37,586 bases of DNA from Bacteroidaceae bacterium (GTDB lineage: Bacteria; Bacteroidota; Bacteroidia; Bacteroidales; Bacteroidaceae): positions 1 through 37,586 of the forward strand of contig JAFYQK010000014.1 of NCBI GenBank assembly GCA_017547165.1, given 5' to 3'. Under the pieces are notes generated by a model. The model searched no databases, was not told the origin of the DNA, and saw nothing but the letters and a program-made list of their open reading frames with translations. This document shows, one piece after another, positions 10,396 to 18,035 of the stretch (position 1 is the first letter of the stretch; every line of letters starts with the position of its first letter). The position numbers were made by a program, and so were the translations under genes.

Positions 10396-10426
10396 GTTGG
10401 TATTTAAGAAAAATAAATTACCTTTG
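10396..10426 (+). promoter_or_regulatory. Promoter of gluQ (GTTG-N19-TACCTTTG)
   Basis: TACCTTTG at 10419-10426 matches the -7 consensus and GTTG at 10396-10399 is a three-of-four match to the -33 TTTG with a 19-base spacer. The box ends only 4 bases before the ATG at 10431, which places the predicted first transcribed base at or next to the start codon. Confidence 0.65.
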
Positions 10427-10430
10427 TAAC

Positions 10431-11453
10431 ATGACAAGAGGAAGATTTGCTCCGTCGCCTACAGGTCGTATGCACCTGGGTAATGTATTCTGTGCCCTGC
10501 TCTCCTGGCTTTCTGCAAAAAGCAAGGGAGGAGAATGGGTGCTACGTATAGAGGATCTTGACCCTCAACGCAGTAAAAGGGAGTATGCCTTGCAGTTGAT
10601 GGATGACTTACAATGGTTAGGTCTACCATGGGATGGCGAACCCGTATGGCAAAGCGAAAGAGGAGAAATTTATGAGGAGCATCTGCATCAATTAGCAGAG
10701 ATAGGACTAACCTACCCCTGTTTCTGTACGCGCGCTGACATTATGGCCACACAAGCGCCACACGAAACCGACGGAAGAGTGGTGTACAAAGGTACATGCC
10801 GACCAAACTCCACCCACCCTTCCACCCTCACCCCTCACCCCTCACCCCTAGACGCTGCCACCCGACTTATGGTTCCAAACAGCATAATCCCTTTCACCGA
10901 CGGACATTATGGCAAACATGACATAAATCTGGCAGAACATTGCGGCGACTACATTCTAAGAAGAAAAGATGGTGCATGGGCATATCAGTTGGCAGTAGTT
11001 ATTGACGACGCTCTAATGGGAATTACTGAAATTGTGCGTGGACGCGACCTTCTGCTCTCATCACCTCAGCAAATACACCTTAGGGAACTGCTTTTTCAGA
11101 GAGATATTAAAACGGAAAAAGGAAAGAAGGAAAAGGAAAGTGGAAAAAGAGAAATGGAAAATTTCGCATATTCCTCATCGTTGACAATAGCACGCTCTGT
11201 CAGTTTCTATCACCATCCATTACTTTGCAACAAAGAGGGTCTTCGTCTATGTAAGCGTGATAAAAGTATGGACCTTGGTTATCTAAGAGCCAAAGACATC
11301 ACATCATCTGAAATAATTGGCAGATTAGCACACCTTGCTGGGTTGATTGAAGACTATCAGCCTATGCATCCTCAAGACTTATTAGAAGTATTCTCTTGGA
11401 ACAAAATACCGACAACGGATATAATTATAAAATATGATGTACAGGCGACTTAA
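10431..11453 (+). CDS. gluQ: Glutamyl-queuosine tRNA(Asp) synthetase
   Basis: A 340-residue class I synthetase-like protein. FAPSPTGRMHLGN is the HIGH-type motif, RIEDLDPQR the Glu-binding segment, and K275-R-D-K-S279 replaces KMSKS. The zinc site typical of YadB/GluQ is complete: C97, C99, Y119, C123. The anticodon-binding C-terminal domain of GltX is absent. These features fit attachment of glutamate to queuosine in tRNA(Asp) rather than tRNA charging. Two low-complexity insertions (about residues 127-142 and 225-250) make it some 35-40 residues longer than typical family members. The ATG at 10431 is chosen because the sequence begins MTRGRFAPSPTG and the promoter box lies directly before it; frames starting further upstream would cross that promoter. 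Its end overlaps the next gene by 20 bases, implying coupled translation. Confidence 0.88.
   Translation: MTRGRFAPSPTGRMHLGNVFCALLSWLSAKSKGGEWVLRIEDLDPQRSKREYALQLMDDLQWLGLPWDGEPVWQSERGEIYEEHLHQLAEIGLTYPCFCTRADIMATQAPHETDGRVVYKGTCRPNSTHPSTLTPHPSPLDAATRLMVPNSIIPFTDGHYGKHDINLAEHCGDYILRRKDGAWAYQLAVVIDDALMGITEIVRGRDLLLSSPQQIHLRELLFQRDIKTEKGKKEKESGKREMENFAYSSSLTIARSVSFYHHPLLCNKEGLRLCKRDKSMDLGYLRAKDITSSEIIGRLAHLAGLIEDYQPMHPQDLLEVFSWNKIPTTDIIIKYDVQAT
10808..10848 (+). repeat. CCACCC/TCACCCC low-complexity insertion inside gluQ
   Basis: Irregular CCACCC copies lead into three perfect TCACCCC heptamers at 10828-10848. Three heptamers make 21 bases, so the frame is kept. The translated stretch is Pro/Thr/Ser/His-rich and sits directly after the zinc-site Cys123. 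Confidence 0.8.
11101..11162 (+). repeat. Purine-rich GGAAA-type insertion inside gluQ
   Basis: Almost purely A and G on the coding strand, built of irregular GGAAAA, GGAAAG and GAAAAG units. It encodes a Lys/Glu-rich charged segment (about residues 225-245) between the catalytic fold and the KRDKS region, where family members have a short loop. Confidence 0.7.
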
Positions 11454-13404
11454 CGATACCGATATCGCTCAATTAGAGGCACAATATTGTGTTGCAGAAG
11501 ATTGGAACACGATAAGCATACATTCTGAATTGAACCTCAAATATATTCGCGAGGTCCGCTTTTCAGGAACCTGTCGGCTGGGCATTTTTGAAAAATCATT
11601 CGATATGCCGGGAGGTATCAAGAAACATAGTGGTATTTTTAAGGCAACCCTACATAATGTTAGTGTAGGGGACAATTGTTGTATTGAGAACATAAAGAAT
11701 TACATTGCCAATTACGATATTGAAGAAGGGTGTTTTATTGAAAATTGCGACATCATTCTTGTTGACAAGGAAAGTAGCTTTGGCTGTGGTGTTGAGGTTT
11801 CAGTACTGTGCGAAACAGGTGGTCGCGAAGTAACCATACATGACAATCTAACTGCTCACGAGGCATACATAGTTGCCATGTACCGCCACCGTCCGCTATT
11901 AGTTCAACGTTTGAAGGATATGGCGCTTACCAGAACTAAAGAAAGGACAAGCACTCGTGGCAAGATATCTGCAAATTGTACAATTGTTGATACTGGATAC
12001 TTAAAAAATGTTTACATCGGCAAGAGTTGCAAGATAGAAGGAGCCGGTAGATTGAAAAACGGTTCACTAATGTCAACTTCAGATGCCCCGATACAAATAG
12101 GGTATGGTGTTATTGCGGATGATTTCATCATCCAGAATGGCAGTTGCATAGACGATTGCACCACCTTAACCCGTTGCTTTGTTGGCCAGGCTTGCACATT
12201 AAAGCATGGATATAGTGCCAGTGACTCTTTGTTTTTTTGCAATTGCCATGAAGAGAATGGCGAAGCATGTTCTATATTTGCCGGTCCATTTACCGTAACA
12301 CACCACAAGAGTACATTGTTGATTGCAGGAATGTTCTCGTTCATGAACGCCGGTAGCGGAAGCAACCAAAGCAATCACATGTACAAACTTGGTCCTATTC
12401 ATCATGGAGCATTGGAGCGAGGTGCCAAAACAGCCAGTGACTCTTATATTCTTTGGCCTGCTCGCATTGGAGCCTTCTCACTAGTGATGGGCCGGCATAC
12501 AGCCAACCCCGACACTTCAGACATGCCGTTTAGTTATCTAATTGAAAAAGATGGTGTAACATACCTTGCACCTGGTGTCGCACTACGTAGTGTAGGCACA
12601 ATACGCGACGCGCAAAAATGGCCGAGAAGAGACAAACGTCCGAAAGAGGGAAGATTAGATTGCGTGAATTTTAATCTGCTATCTCCCTATACTATTCAGA
12701 AAATGCTGCGTGGACTTAAAATACTTAAACAACTGAAGGAGATTTCAGGGGTCACTTCAGATACATACGCATATCAAAGCGCGCGCATCACAGGTTCTGC
12801 TATGGAAAAAGGAATAAAACTATACACCATGGCAATAAACAAATTTCTGGGCAATAGTCTCATATCCCGTTTAGAGAAGGTGAATGGGGATATAGAATTA
12901 CTTAAACCATATGGCAATGATGGCGAGGGAACTTGGGTGGATTTATGTGGCCTTATTGCCCCTAAAAAGAAAATTCTTCCGTTATTGGACAGGATTCAGT
13001 GCGGTATAATGAGTGATTTGAAAGAAATCAATGCTGAATTTGAGTCTTTACACCACAACTATTATGATTTGGAGTGGCAGTGGGCCTACAATATCATACT
13101 CGATTTTTATAATATCAAACAAGAAGACGAACTCACTCCTTCCATACTCTCTAAAATTATTGAAATCTGGAAAGACTCTGTCATCTCACTGGATCGTATG
13201 CTATGGGAGGACGCACGCAAAGAGTTCTCATTAAGCGCACGAACAGGTTTTGGTTTTGATGGAGAAAACATTGAGACGCAAAGCATGGATTTTTCAGAGG
13301 TTCGCGGTCAATTTGAATCAAATCCCTTTGTCAAGGCTGTAGAAGAGCATATTCAAACCAAAAGCGCATTGGGTGACAAATGGCTTGCCATACTGAATTG
13401 CTGA
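11434..13404 (+). CDS. DUF4954 family protein, predicted hexapeptide-like beta-helix
   Basis: A 656-residue cytosolic protein with no signal peptide. I recognise it as the DUF4954 type found in Bacteroidetes. The region about 40-330 is rich in short beta-strand periodic segments (VSVGDNCCIENIKNYIANYD, KISANCTIVDTGYLKNVYIG), like left-handed beta-helix acyl- or nucleotidyl-transferases. A conserved Cys/His/Gly-rich core follows (FAGPFTVTHHKSTLLIAG, MFSFMNAGSGSNQSNHMYKL, GPIHHGALERGAKTASDSYI). The C-terminal 250 residues are probably helical. No function is established that I know of; a sugar-nucleotide-related role is only a guess from the fold. The start overlaps the end of gluQ; two consecutive ATGs (11434, 11437) are possible starts. 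Confidence 0.85.
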   Translation: MMYRRLNDTDIAQLEAQYCVAEDWNTISIHSELNLKYIREVRFSGTCRLGIFEKSFDMPGGIKKHSGIFKATLHNVSVGDNCCIENIKNYIANYDIEEGCFIENCDIILVDKESSFGCGVEVSVLCETGGREVTIHDNLTAHEAYIVAMYRHRPLLVQRLKDMALTRTKERTSTRGKISANCTIVDTGYLKNVYIGKSCKIEGAGRLKNGSLMSTSDAPIQIGYGVIADDFIIQNGSCIDDCTTLTRCFVGQACTLKHGYSASDSLFFCNCHEENGEACSIFAGPFTVTHHKSTLLIAGMFSFMNAGSGSNQSNHMYKLGPIHHGALERGAKTASDSYILWPARIGAFSLVMGRHTANPDTSDMPFSYLIEKDGVTYLAPGVALRSVGTIRDAQKWPRRDKRPKEGRLDCVNFNLLSPYTIQKMLRGLKILKQLKEISGVTSDTYAYQSARITGSAMEKGIKLYTMAINKFLGNSLISRLEKVNGDIELLKPYGNDGEGTWVDLCGLIAPKKKILPLLDRIQCGIMSDLKEINAEFESLHHNYYDLEWQWAYNIILDFYNIKQEDELTPSILSKIIEIWKDSVISLDRMLWEDARKEFSLSARTGFGFDGENIETQSMDFSEVRGQFESNPFVKAVEEHIQTKSALGDKWLAILNC

Positions 13405-13510
13405 CACAGAAGTCTACTTTACGTAAAGCAAGATATCCTAGCAATGATTTACCACATTAGCGGAAAATGGTTTGTGTCGTCATGCTAACAATCCTTTGTT
13501 GATATAGCAA

Positions 13511-13609
13511 CACTGAGCTAAAACAGTGAAGATTTACAGAAAGCGATACGAGCATTCTGTGAACAGAAATAAAAAACATCTGCTTTGAATATACAAAACA
13601 GATGTTTTT
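13511..13609. terminator. Bidirectional terminator between DUF4954 and asnS, with upstream hairpins
   Basis: AAAAACATCTG at 13572-13582 pairs with CAGATGTTTTT at 13599-13609, giving T tracts on both strands, so it can end the plus-strand DUF4954 transcript and the minus-strand asnS transcript. Two smaller hairpins precede it on the plus side (CACTG/CAGTG at 13511-13528 and ACAGAA/TTCTGT at 13536-13560). The rest of the 244-base gap holds nothing recognisable. Confidence 0.85.
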
Positions 13610-13648
13610 GAACTTTCTTTACGATTACCAAAATAGCTTCAGGAATTT

Positions 13649-15070
13649 TTAGAACTCAGCATTTTTAGGTGTACGTGGGAAAGGTATCACATCACGAATG
13701 TTCTGCATGCCTGTCACAAACAGTATCAAACGTTCGAAACCAAGTCCGAAACCCGCATGAGGACAAGAACCATACTTACGTGTATCGAGATACCATGTCA
13801 TGTCCTTCATAGGGATGTTGCGTGCCTGAATCTCGCCGATGAGTTTATCGTAACTTTCCTCGCGGACGCTACCACCGATGATTTCGCCGATAGAGGGGAA
13901 AAGAACATCGGTACCCTGTACTGTTTCCTCCATCTCAACCCCATCAAGAACGGGTTTCTCTGCATCTATCTTCATATAGAAAGCCTTGATCTTCTTAGGG
14001 TAATTGGTCATGATGACAGGCTTTTGGAAATATTCCTCAACAAGATAACGTTCATGTTCGCTAGCCAAATCGTCTCCCCAATTGCAGGGGAACTCAAACT
14101 TACGACCATCCTTAACTGCTTGCTGAAGAATCTTGATGCCTTCAGTATAGGGAAGACGTACGAAAGTTTCTTTCAGGATACCTTCCAGACGGGCAATAAG
14201 TCCCTTGTCAACCATCTTGTTCAAGAATTCAAGATCATCCTTACAATGCTCCAATGCCCAACGAACACAGTACTTAATGAAATCTTCTTCAAGATCCATC
14301 AACTCATCCAAGTCCATAAAAGCAACCTCTGGCTCAATCATCCAGAATTCGGCAAGGTGACGAGGAGTGTTAGAGTTCTCTGCACGGAAGGTTGGACCGA
14401 AGGTATAAATGGAACCAAGTGCAGTTGCGCCAAGCTCACCCTCAAGCTGACCACTTACGGTAAGAGACGCCTGCTTACCGAAGAAATCGTCGTCGTAGAT
14501 GATGCTGCCGTTCTCGTCCTTCTTCAGGTCGTAAAGGTTCTTGGTTGTTACCTGGAACATCTGACCTGCACCTTCACAGTCGCTTGCCGTGATTATAGGA
14601 GAATGGAAATAGAAATAACCATGCTCATGGAAATAAGTATGTATAGCCATTGCCATATTGTGACGGATACGCAAAATGGCACCAAAAGTATTGGTACGCG
14701 GGCGCAAATGTGCCACAGTACGGAGATATTCCCAAGAAGCACCCTTCTTTTGAAGAGGATATGTATTGTCGGCAGGACCGAGCACCTCAATCTCCTTGGC
14801 TTGTATCTCGCTTGCCTGACCAGCAGCAGGGCTCTCTACCAATGTTCCAATCACACTGATACATGCACCAGTAGTAATCAGTTTGATTGTCTCTTCCTGG
14901 AAATTGGCATCGTCACCAACGATTTGTATGTTCTTGATGGTGGAACCATCGTTTAGAGCAATAAAGAAAATACCCTTACTGCCACGCTTCGAACGCACCC
15001 ATCCCTTAACAACGATGTCAGAACCGTAATCGGTACGCACCAAAGCATCTATAACTTTTGTTCTTTTCAT
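13649..15070 (-). CDS. asnS: Asparaginyl-tRNA synthetase
   Basis: A 473-residue class IIb synthetase of normal length. The N-terminal OB-fold anticodon-binding domain (residues about 15-110, [23 protein letters not shown]) is followed by the catalytic core. Motif 2 is [20 protein letters not shown] and motif 3 [20 protein letters not shown], ending in DVIPFPRTP. The [15 protein letters not shown] form separates AsnRS from AspRS (FRDEDLRADRQPEF). It charges tRNA(Asn) in the cytosol. It lies 21 bases after the pseudouridine synthase gene on the same strand and is probably co-transcribed with it. Confidence 0.97.
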   Translation of the reverse strand: MKRTKVIDALVRTDYGSDIVVKGWVRSKRGSKGIFFIALNDGSTIKNIQIVGDDANFQEETIKLITTGACISVIGTLVESPAAGQASEIQAKEIEVLGPADNTYPLQKKGASWEYLRTVAHLRPRTNTFGAILRIRHNMAMAIHTYFHEHGYFYFHSPIITASDCEGAGQMFQVTTKNLYDLKKDENGSIIYDDDFFGKQASLTVSGQLEGELGATALGSIYTFGPTFRAENSNTPRHLAEFWMIEPEVAFMDLDELMDLEEDFIKYCVRWALEHCKDDLEFLNKMVDKGLIARLEGILKETFVRLPYTEGIKILQQAVKDGRKFEFPCNWGDDLASEHERYLVEEYFQKPVIMTNYPKKIKAFYMKIDAEKPVLDGVEMEETVQGTDVLFPSIGEIIGGSVREESYDKLIGEIQARNIPMKDMTWYLDTRKYGSCPHAGFGLGFERLILFVTGMQNIRDVIPFPRTPKNAEF

Positions 15071-15091
15071 TATTGTATTATTATACAGACA

Positions 15092-16285
15092 TTATTCAAA
15101 TGCGCCCATCTTGAGCATATTCACCTCGTCCTGTGTAAGGAAACGCCAATCGCCTCGTTTAACATTCTTCTTAGTCAAACCAGCGAAGTAGACACGATCC
15201 AATTTGACTACCTTATAACCGAAATGTTCAAAGATACGGCGGACAATACGGTTGCGGCCACTATGAATTTCGATGCCAACTTGCTTTTTGTCAACAGGAT
15301 CTGCATAGTCTATGGCATCGGCATGTATCTCGCCATCCTCAAGCATAATACCATCTGCTATTTGGCGAATGTCAGCAGCAGTCACATTCTTGTCGCAATA
15401 TACGTGATAAATTTTCTTTTTAAGATATTGTGGATGTGTGAGCTTTGTAGCCAAATCACCATCATTAGTAAACAACAACACGCCAGTAGTATTACGGTCC
15501 AAACGGCCTACGGGATAGATGCGTTCGCGACAAGCATTCTTTACCAACTCCATCACAGTCTTACGATTCTGTGGGTCGTCGCTAGTAGTGACATAGTCTT
15601 TTGGCTTATTAAGAAGTACATACACTTTCTTCTCCATATTGATGGTCTGGTCATGGAACATAACCTCATCACTGCGCTTCACCTTTGTGCCTAATTCGGT
15701 TACCACTATACCATTAACCTTCACCACGCCAGCTTGAATAAAGGTATCTGCCTCGCGACGACTACATACTCCGGCATTCGCAAGGAAACGATTCAAACGT
15801 ACAGGCTCGTCTGGATCATAATGTTTCTCCTTATACTCAATCTGCTTCTTCATGCTGTATTTTGCATGAGGATTATAGCCAGGAGTACGCTTCCTGAATG
15901 TTCCTCCTTGTTGGCCATAACGCCCTTCTTCGCGATGCTGATAACCACCCTCGCGATTATAGGGACGACTTTGATAACCGTCACGCTGACGTTCTGAAGC
16001 ATTTCTGTTATATGAACGCTGAGAAGCAGACTCATTGTTATAGCCACGGCCTTCGCTACGATTGTATCCTGAATTTGGACGTGCCCCCCTGCTTGTTCTT
16101 GCGAATCTGCCATCGCGCTGGTACGAAGCACGCTCGCCGTCGTTGTTTCCGTTAGTACGGAAGTCTCTTCGTTCACGTTGATACCCCCCGACTGGGCGAT
16201 TATAAGAAGAACGTTGTGGGCGGCCACCACCAGCACTTCCTTCGCTGGCAAAATGCTTGCGCCAGCTTTCGTCGTCTGTAGTCAT
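15092..16285 (-). CDS. RsuA/RluB-family pseudouridine synthase with long disordered N-terminus
   Basis: A 397-residue protein in two parts. Residues 1 to about 150 are low complexity, rich in Arg, Gly, Tyr, Asn, Ser and Gln with repeated RSYNR, GYQ and EGRY-like units, and are surely disordered and basic. An S4 RNA-binding domain follows (VRLNRFLANAGVCSRREAD), then the catalytic domain with Asp263 in PVGRLDRNTTGVLLFTND. The family makes pseudouridine in 16S or 23S rRNA; RluB, RluE, RluF and RsuA types cannot be separated here. The folded part alone (about 245 residues) has the usual family length. It lies 137 bases downstream of purB and 21 bases upstream of asnS. Confidence 0.9.
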   Translation of the reverse strand: MTTDDESWRKHFASEGSAGGGRPQRSSYNRPVGGYQRERRDFRTNGNNDGERASYQRDGRFARTSRGARPNSGYNRSEGRGYNNESASQRSYNRNASERQRDGYQSRPYNREGGYQHREEGRYGQQGGTFRKRTPGYNPHAKYSMKKQIEYKEKHYDPDEPVRLNRFLANAGVCSRREADTFIQAGVVKVNGIVVTELGTKVKRSDEVMFHDQTINMEKKVYVLLNKPKDYVTTSDDPQNRKTVMELVKNACRERIYPVGRLDRNTTGVLLFTNDGDLATKLTHPQYLKKKIYHVYCDKNVTAADIRQIADGIMLEDGEIHADAIDYADPVDKKQVGIEIHSGRNRIVRRIFEHFGYKVVKLDRVYFAGLTKKNVKRGDWRFLTQDEVNMLKMGAFE

Positions 16286-16333
16286 AGTTTTTGCTTATTT
16301 GCTGTATTTTTCTTTATTCTAATACCTATCTCT

Positions 16334-16341
16334 CAAATATA
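16334..16341 (-). promoter_or_regulatory. Candidate -7 box (TATATTTG) for the pseudouridine synthase-asnS pair
   Basis: The minus strand reads TATATTTG, matching TAnnTTTG, in the AT-rich gap after purB. No clear TTTG at the -33 distance. It would give a leader of about 45 bases. Confidence 0.4.
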
Positions 16342-16422
16342 TATCTTATAGTTTCTCCCCTTTGATTAAGTGATATTCAAAAATACTGTCCAAAACTGAT
16401 ACAAGTTATTATCTTCGTGTCA

Positions 16423-17766
16423 CTAAATACCAGTGTAGGTGTGGGGAGTTATTTGGCGTAACTCTGCCTTCACAGACTCACTGACATCAAGACTCTCTAT
16501 AAAATCCTTGATAGTAGATTCGTTTATGCTAGCACCTGTTCGTGTCAATGCCTTCAATGCCTCGTAAGGATTTGGATAGGCCTCACGGCGAAGAATTGTC
16601 TGAATAGCCTCGGCACACACTGCCCAACAACCATCCAAATCACGGTTAATGGCCTCCTGATTCAATAGTAATTTACCTAAACCCTTTAATGTGCTCTGAA
16701 CACTTATAAGCATATGCCCCATGGGCACGCCAACATTACGCAACACGGTAGAGTCGGTCAAATCTCGTTGCAAACGACTGATGGGGAGTTTCTGCGCTAA
16801 ATGCGAAAGAATTGCATTGGCAACACCGAGATTACCCTCTGAGTTCTCAAAGTCAATAGGATTAACCTTATGGGGCATTGCACTTGAACCTACCTCGCCA
16901 ACCTTAACCTTCTGACGGAAATATTCCATAGAGACATACTGCCAGAAATCACGATCAAGATCGATAATTATGGTATTGATGCGCTTCATCGCATCAAAAA
17001 CACCAGCGAGACTGTCATAATTAGAAATCTGGGTAGTCCACTCTTCTCGCTCCAAACCAAGCTTCTCGCTAACGAACTTGCTGCCAAAAGCGCGCCAATC
17101 ATATTGTGGATAAGCGACATTGTGAGCATTGTAGTTACCAGTTGCACCGCCAAACTTTGCTGTCATGGGTTGTGCCTTTAGTGCCTCCAATTGACGTTCA
17201 AGACGATATACAAATACCATAATCTCCTTGCCCAATCGTGTGGGAGAGGCTGGCTGACCATGAGTTTTTGCCAACATAGGAACATCCTTCCATTCTTCAG
17301 CATAAGCGCGAAGCTGTGCAATCAACTCCTCGATGAGCGGATAATATACCTCTTCAAGAGCATCCTTGACACTTAAGGGAACACTTGTATTATTGATATC
17401 CTGACTGGTCAATCCAAAATGAATGAATTCCTTATAAGCTTCCAGTCCACCAATCTTATCAAACTGTTCCTTAATAAAATATTCAACAGCCTTAACGTCA
17501 TGATTAGTAACACTTTCTATATCCTTTACACGTTGAGCATCCTTTTCTGTAAAGTTAATATAAATGCCGCGCAAAGTTTCAGCAGATGCAGGAAACCCCT
17601 CCAACTGAGGGAGAGGCAATTCACATAATGTGATAAAATACTCAATCTCTACACGTACACGATACTTGATCAACGCAAACTCTGAAAAATAAGCAGCCAA
17701 AGACTTTGTTTTGCCACGGTAACGTCCATCAATGGGACTAATAGCAGATAGAAGACTTAATTCCAT
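16423..17766 (-). CDS. purB: Adenylosuccinate lyase
   Basis: A 447-residue member of the fumarase/aspartase superfamily. It begins MELSLLSAISPIDGRYRG and carries the family signature GSSAMPHKVNPIDFENSEGN at about residues 290-310; the catalytic-His segment KTHGQPASPTRLGKE is near 160. It acts twice in purine synthesis, releasing fumarate from SAICAR and from adenylosuccinate. Length and motif place it with the E. coli-type PurB. The ATG at 17764-17766 is used; a TTG two codons further upstream is a less likely start. The start lies only about 20 bases after the terminator hairpin that follows tRNA-Val, and no clear promoter was found in between. Confidence 0.97.
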   Translation of the reverse strand: MELSLLSAISPIDGRYRGKTKSLAAYFSEFALIKYRVRVEIEYFITLCELPLPQLEGFPASAETLRGIYINFTEKDAQRVKDIESVTNHDVKAVEYFIKEQFDKIGGLEAYKEFIHFGLTSQDINNTSVPLSVKDALEEVYYPLIEELIAQLRAYAEEWKDVPMLAKTHGQPASPTRLGKEIMVFVYRLERQLEALKAQPMTAKFGGATGNYNAHNVAYPQYDWRAFGSKFVSEKLGLEREEWTTQISNYDSLAGVFDAMKRINTIIIDLDRDFWQYVSMEYFRQKVKVGEVGSSAMPHKVNPIDFENSEGNLGVANAILSHLAQKLPISRLQRDLTDSTVLRNVGVPMGHMLISVQSTLKGLGKLLLNQEAINRDLDGCWAVCAEAIQTILRREAYPNPYEALKALTRTGASINESTIKDFIESLDVSESVKAELRQITPHTYTGI

Positions 17767-17779
17767 TTTCAAATATTAT

Positions 17780-17825
17780 TAAAAAGAAAAAACTGACATG
17801 CTCCCAAATAGAAGCTGTCAGTTTT
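17780..17825 (-). terminator. Terminator after tRNA-Val, within the purB leader
   Basis: On the minus strand AAAACTGACA (17816-17825) pairs with TGTCAGTTTT (17789-17798) across a 17-base loop, followed by a T-rich run (complement of 17780-17788). It starts 13 bases after the tRNA and ends 14 bases before the purB ATG. Confidence 0.85.
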
Positions 17826-17837
17826 CTACCATAGTTG

Positions 17838-17912
17838 TGGGCAATGACGGATTCGAACCGCCGACCCTCTGCTTGTAAGGCAGATGCTCTGAACCAGCTG
17901 AGCTAATTGCCC
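17838..17912 (-). tRNA. tRNA-Val (anticodon UAC)
   Basis: The minus strand folds as a complete cloverleaf: acceptor GGGCAAT/ATTGCCC, D arm GCTC...GAGC, anticodon arm TCTGC-CTTACAA-GCAGA with anticodon TAC, a 5-base variable region GGGTC, and T arm GGCGG-TTCGAAT-CCGTC. The discriminator base is A (17838), as expected for valine. CCA is not encoded. It reads GUA and, with modified U34, other valine codons. Confidence 0.97.
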
Positions 17913-17918
17913 CTAATA

Positions 17919-17968
17919 TTCCGTAGAATTGCGATGCAAATTTACGACAATTCTACGGAACAAACAAA
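17919..17968 (-). promoter_or_regulatory. tRNA-Val promoter enclosed in a perfect 13-bp dyad
   Basis: The minus strand has TTTG (17965-17968), a 20-base spacer, then TAAATTTG (17937-17944): an exact match to the Bacteroidetes promoter, with a leader of about 20 bases to the tRNA. Around the -7 box lies a perfect inverted repeat, TTCCGTAGAATTG at 17919-17931 and its complement at 17948-17960, with a 16-base centre that holds the box. There is no T tract on either side, so it is a poor terminator for trpS; it looks more like an operator. Confidence 0.75.
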
Positions 17969-18035
17969 CATTTAACTGAATATTTTATTTATTAAATACA
18001 AAAAGGTGCATCTTAAGGAGCAATGAATATCAGCA

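Noticed and set aside
10302-10430. Extended N-terminus of gluQ from an upstream ATG
   Set aside because: It would be translated across both divergent promoter boxes and adds no domain; the family N-terminus begins at 10431.
10431-11453. gluQ as a truncated glutamyl-tRNA synthetase (gltX)
   Set aside because: The complete CxC...YxxxC zinc site and the KRDKS motif are GluQ features, and the end is a natural stop overlapping the next gene, not a break.
13757-14956. A 399-codon open frame on the plus strand opposite asnS
   Set aside because: Its translation shows no recognisable domain and asnS on the other strand is unambiguous; it is an antisense shadow of a codon-biased gene.
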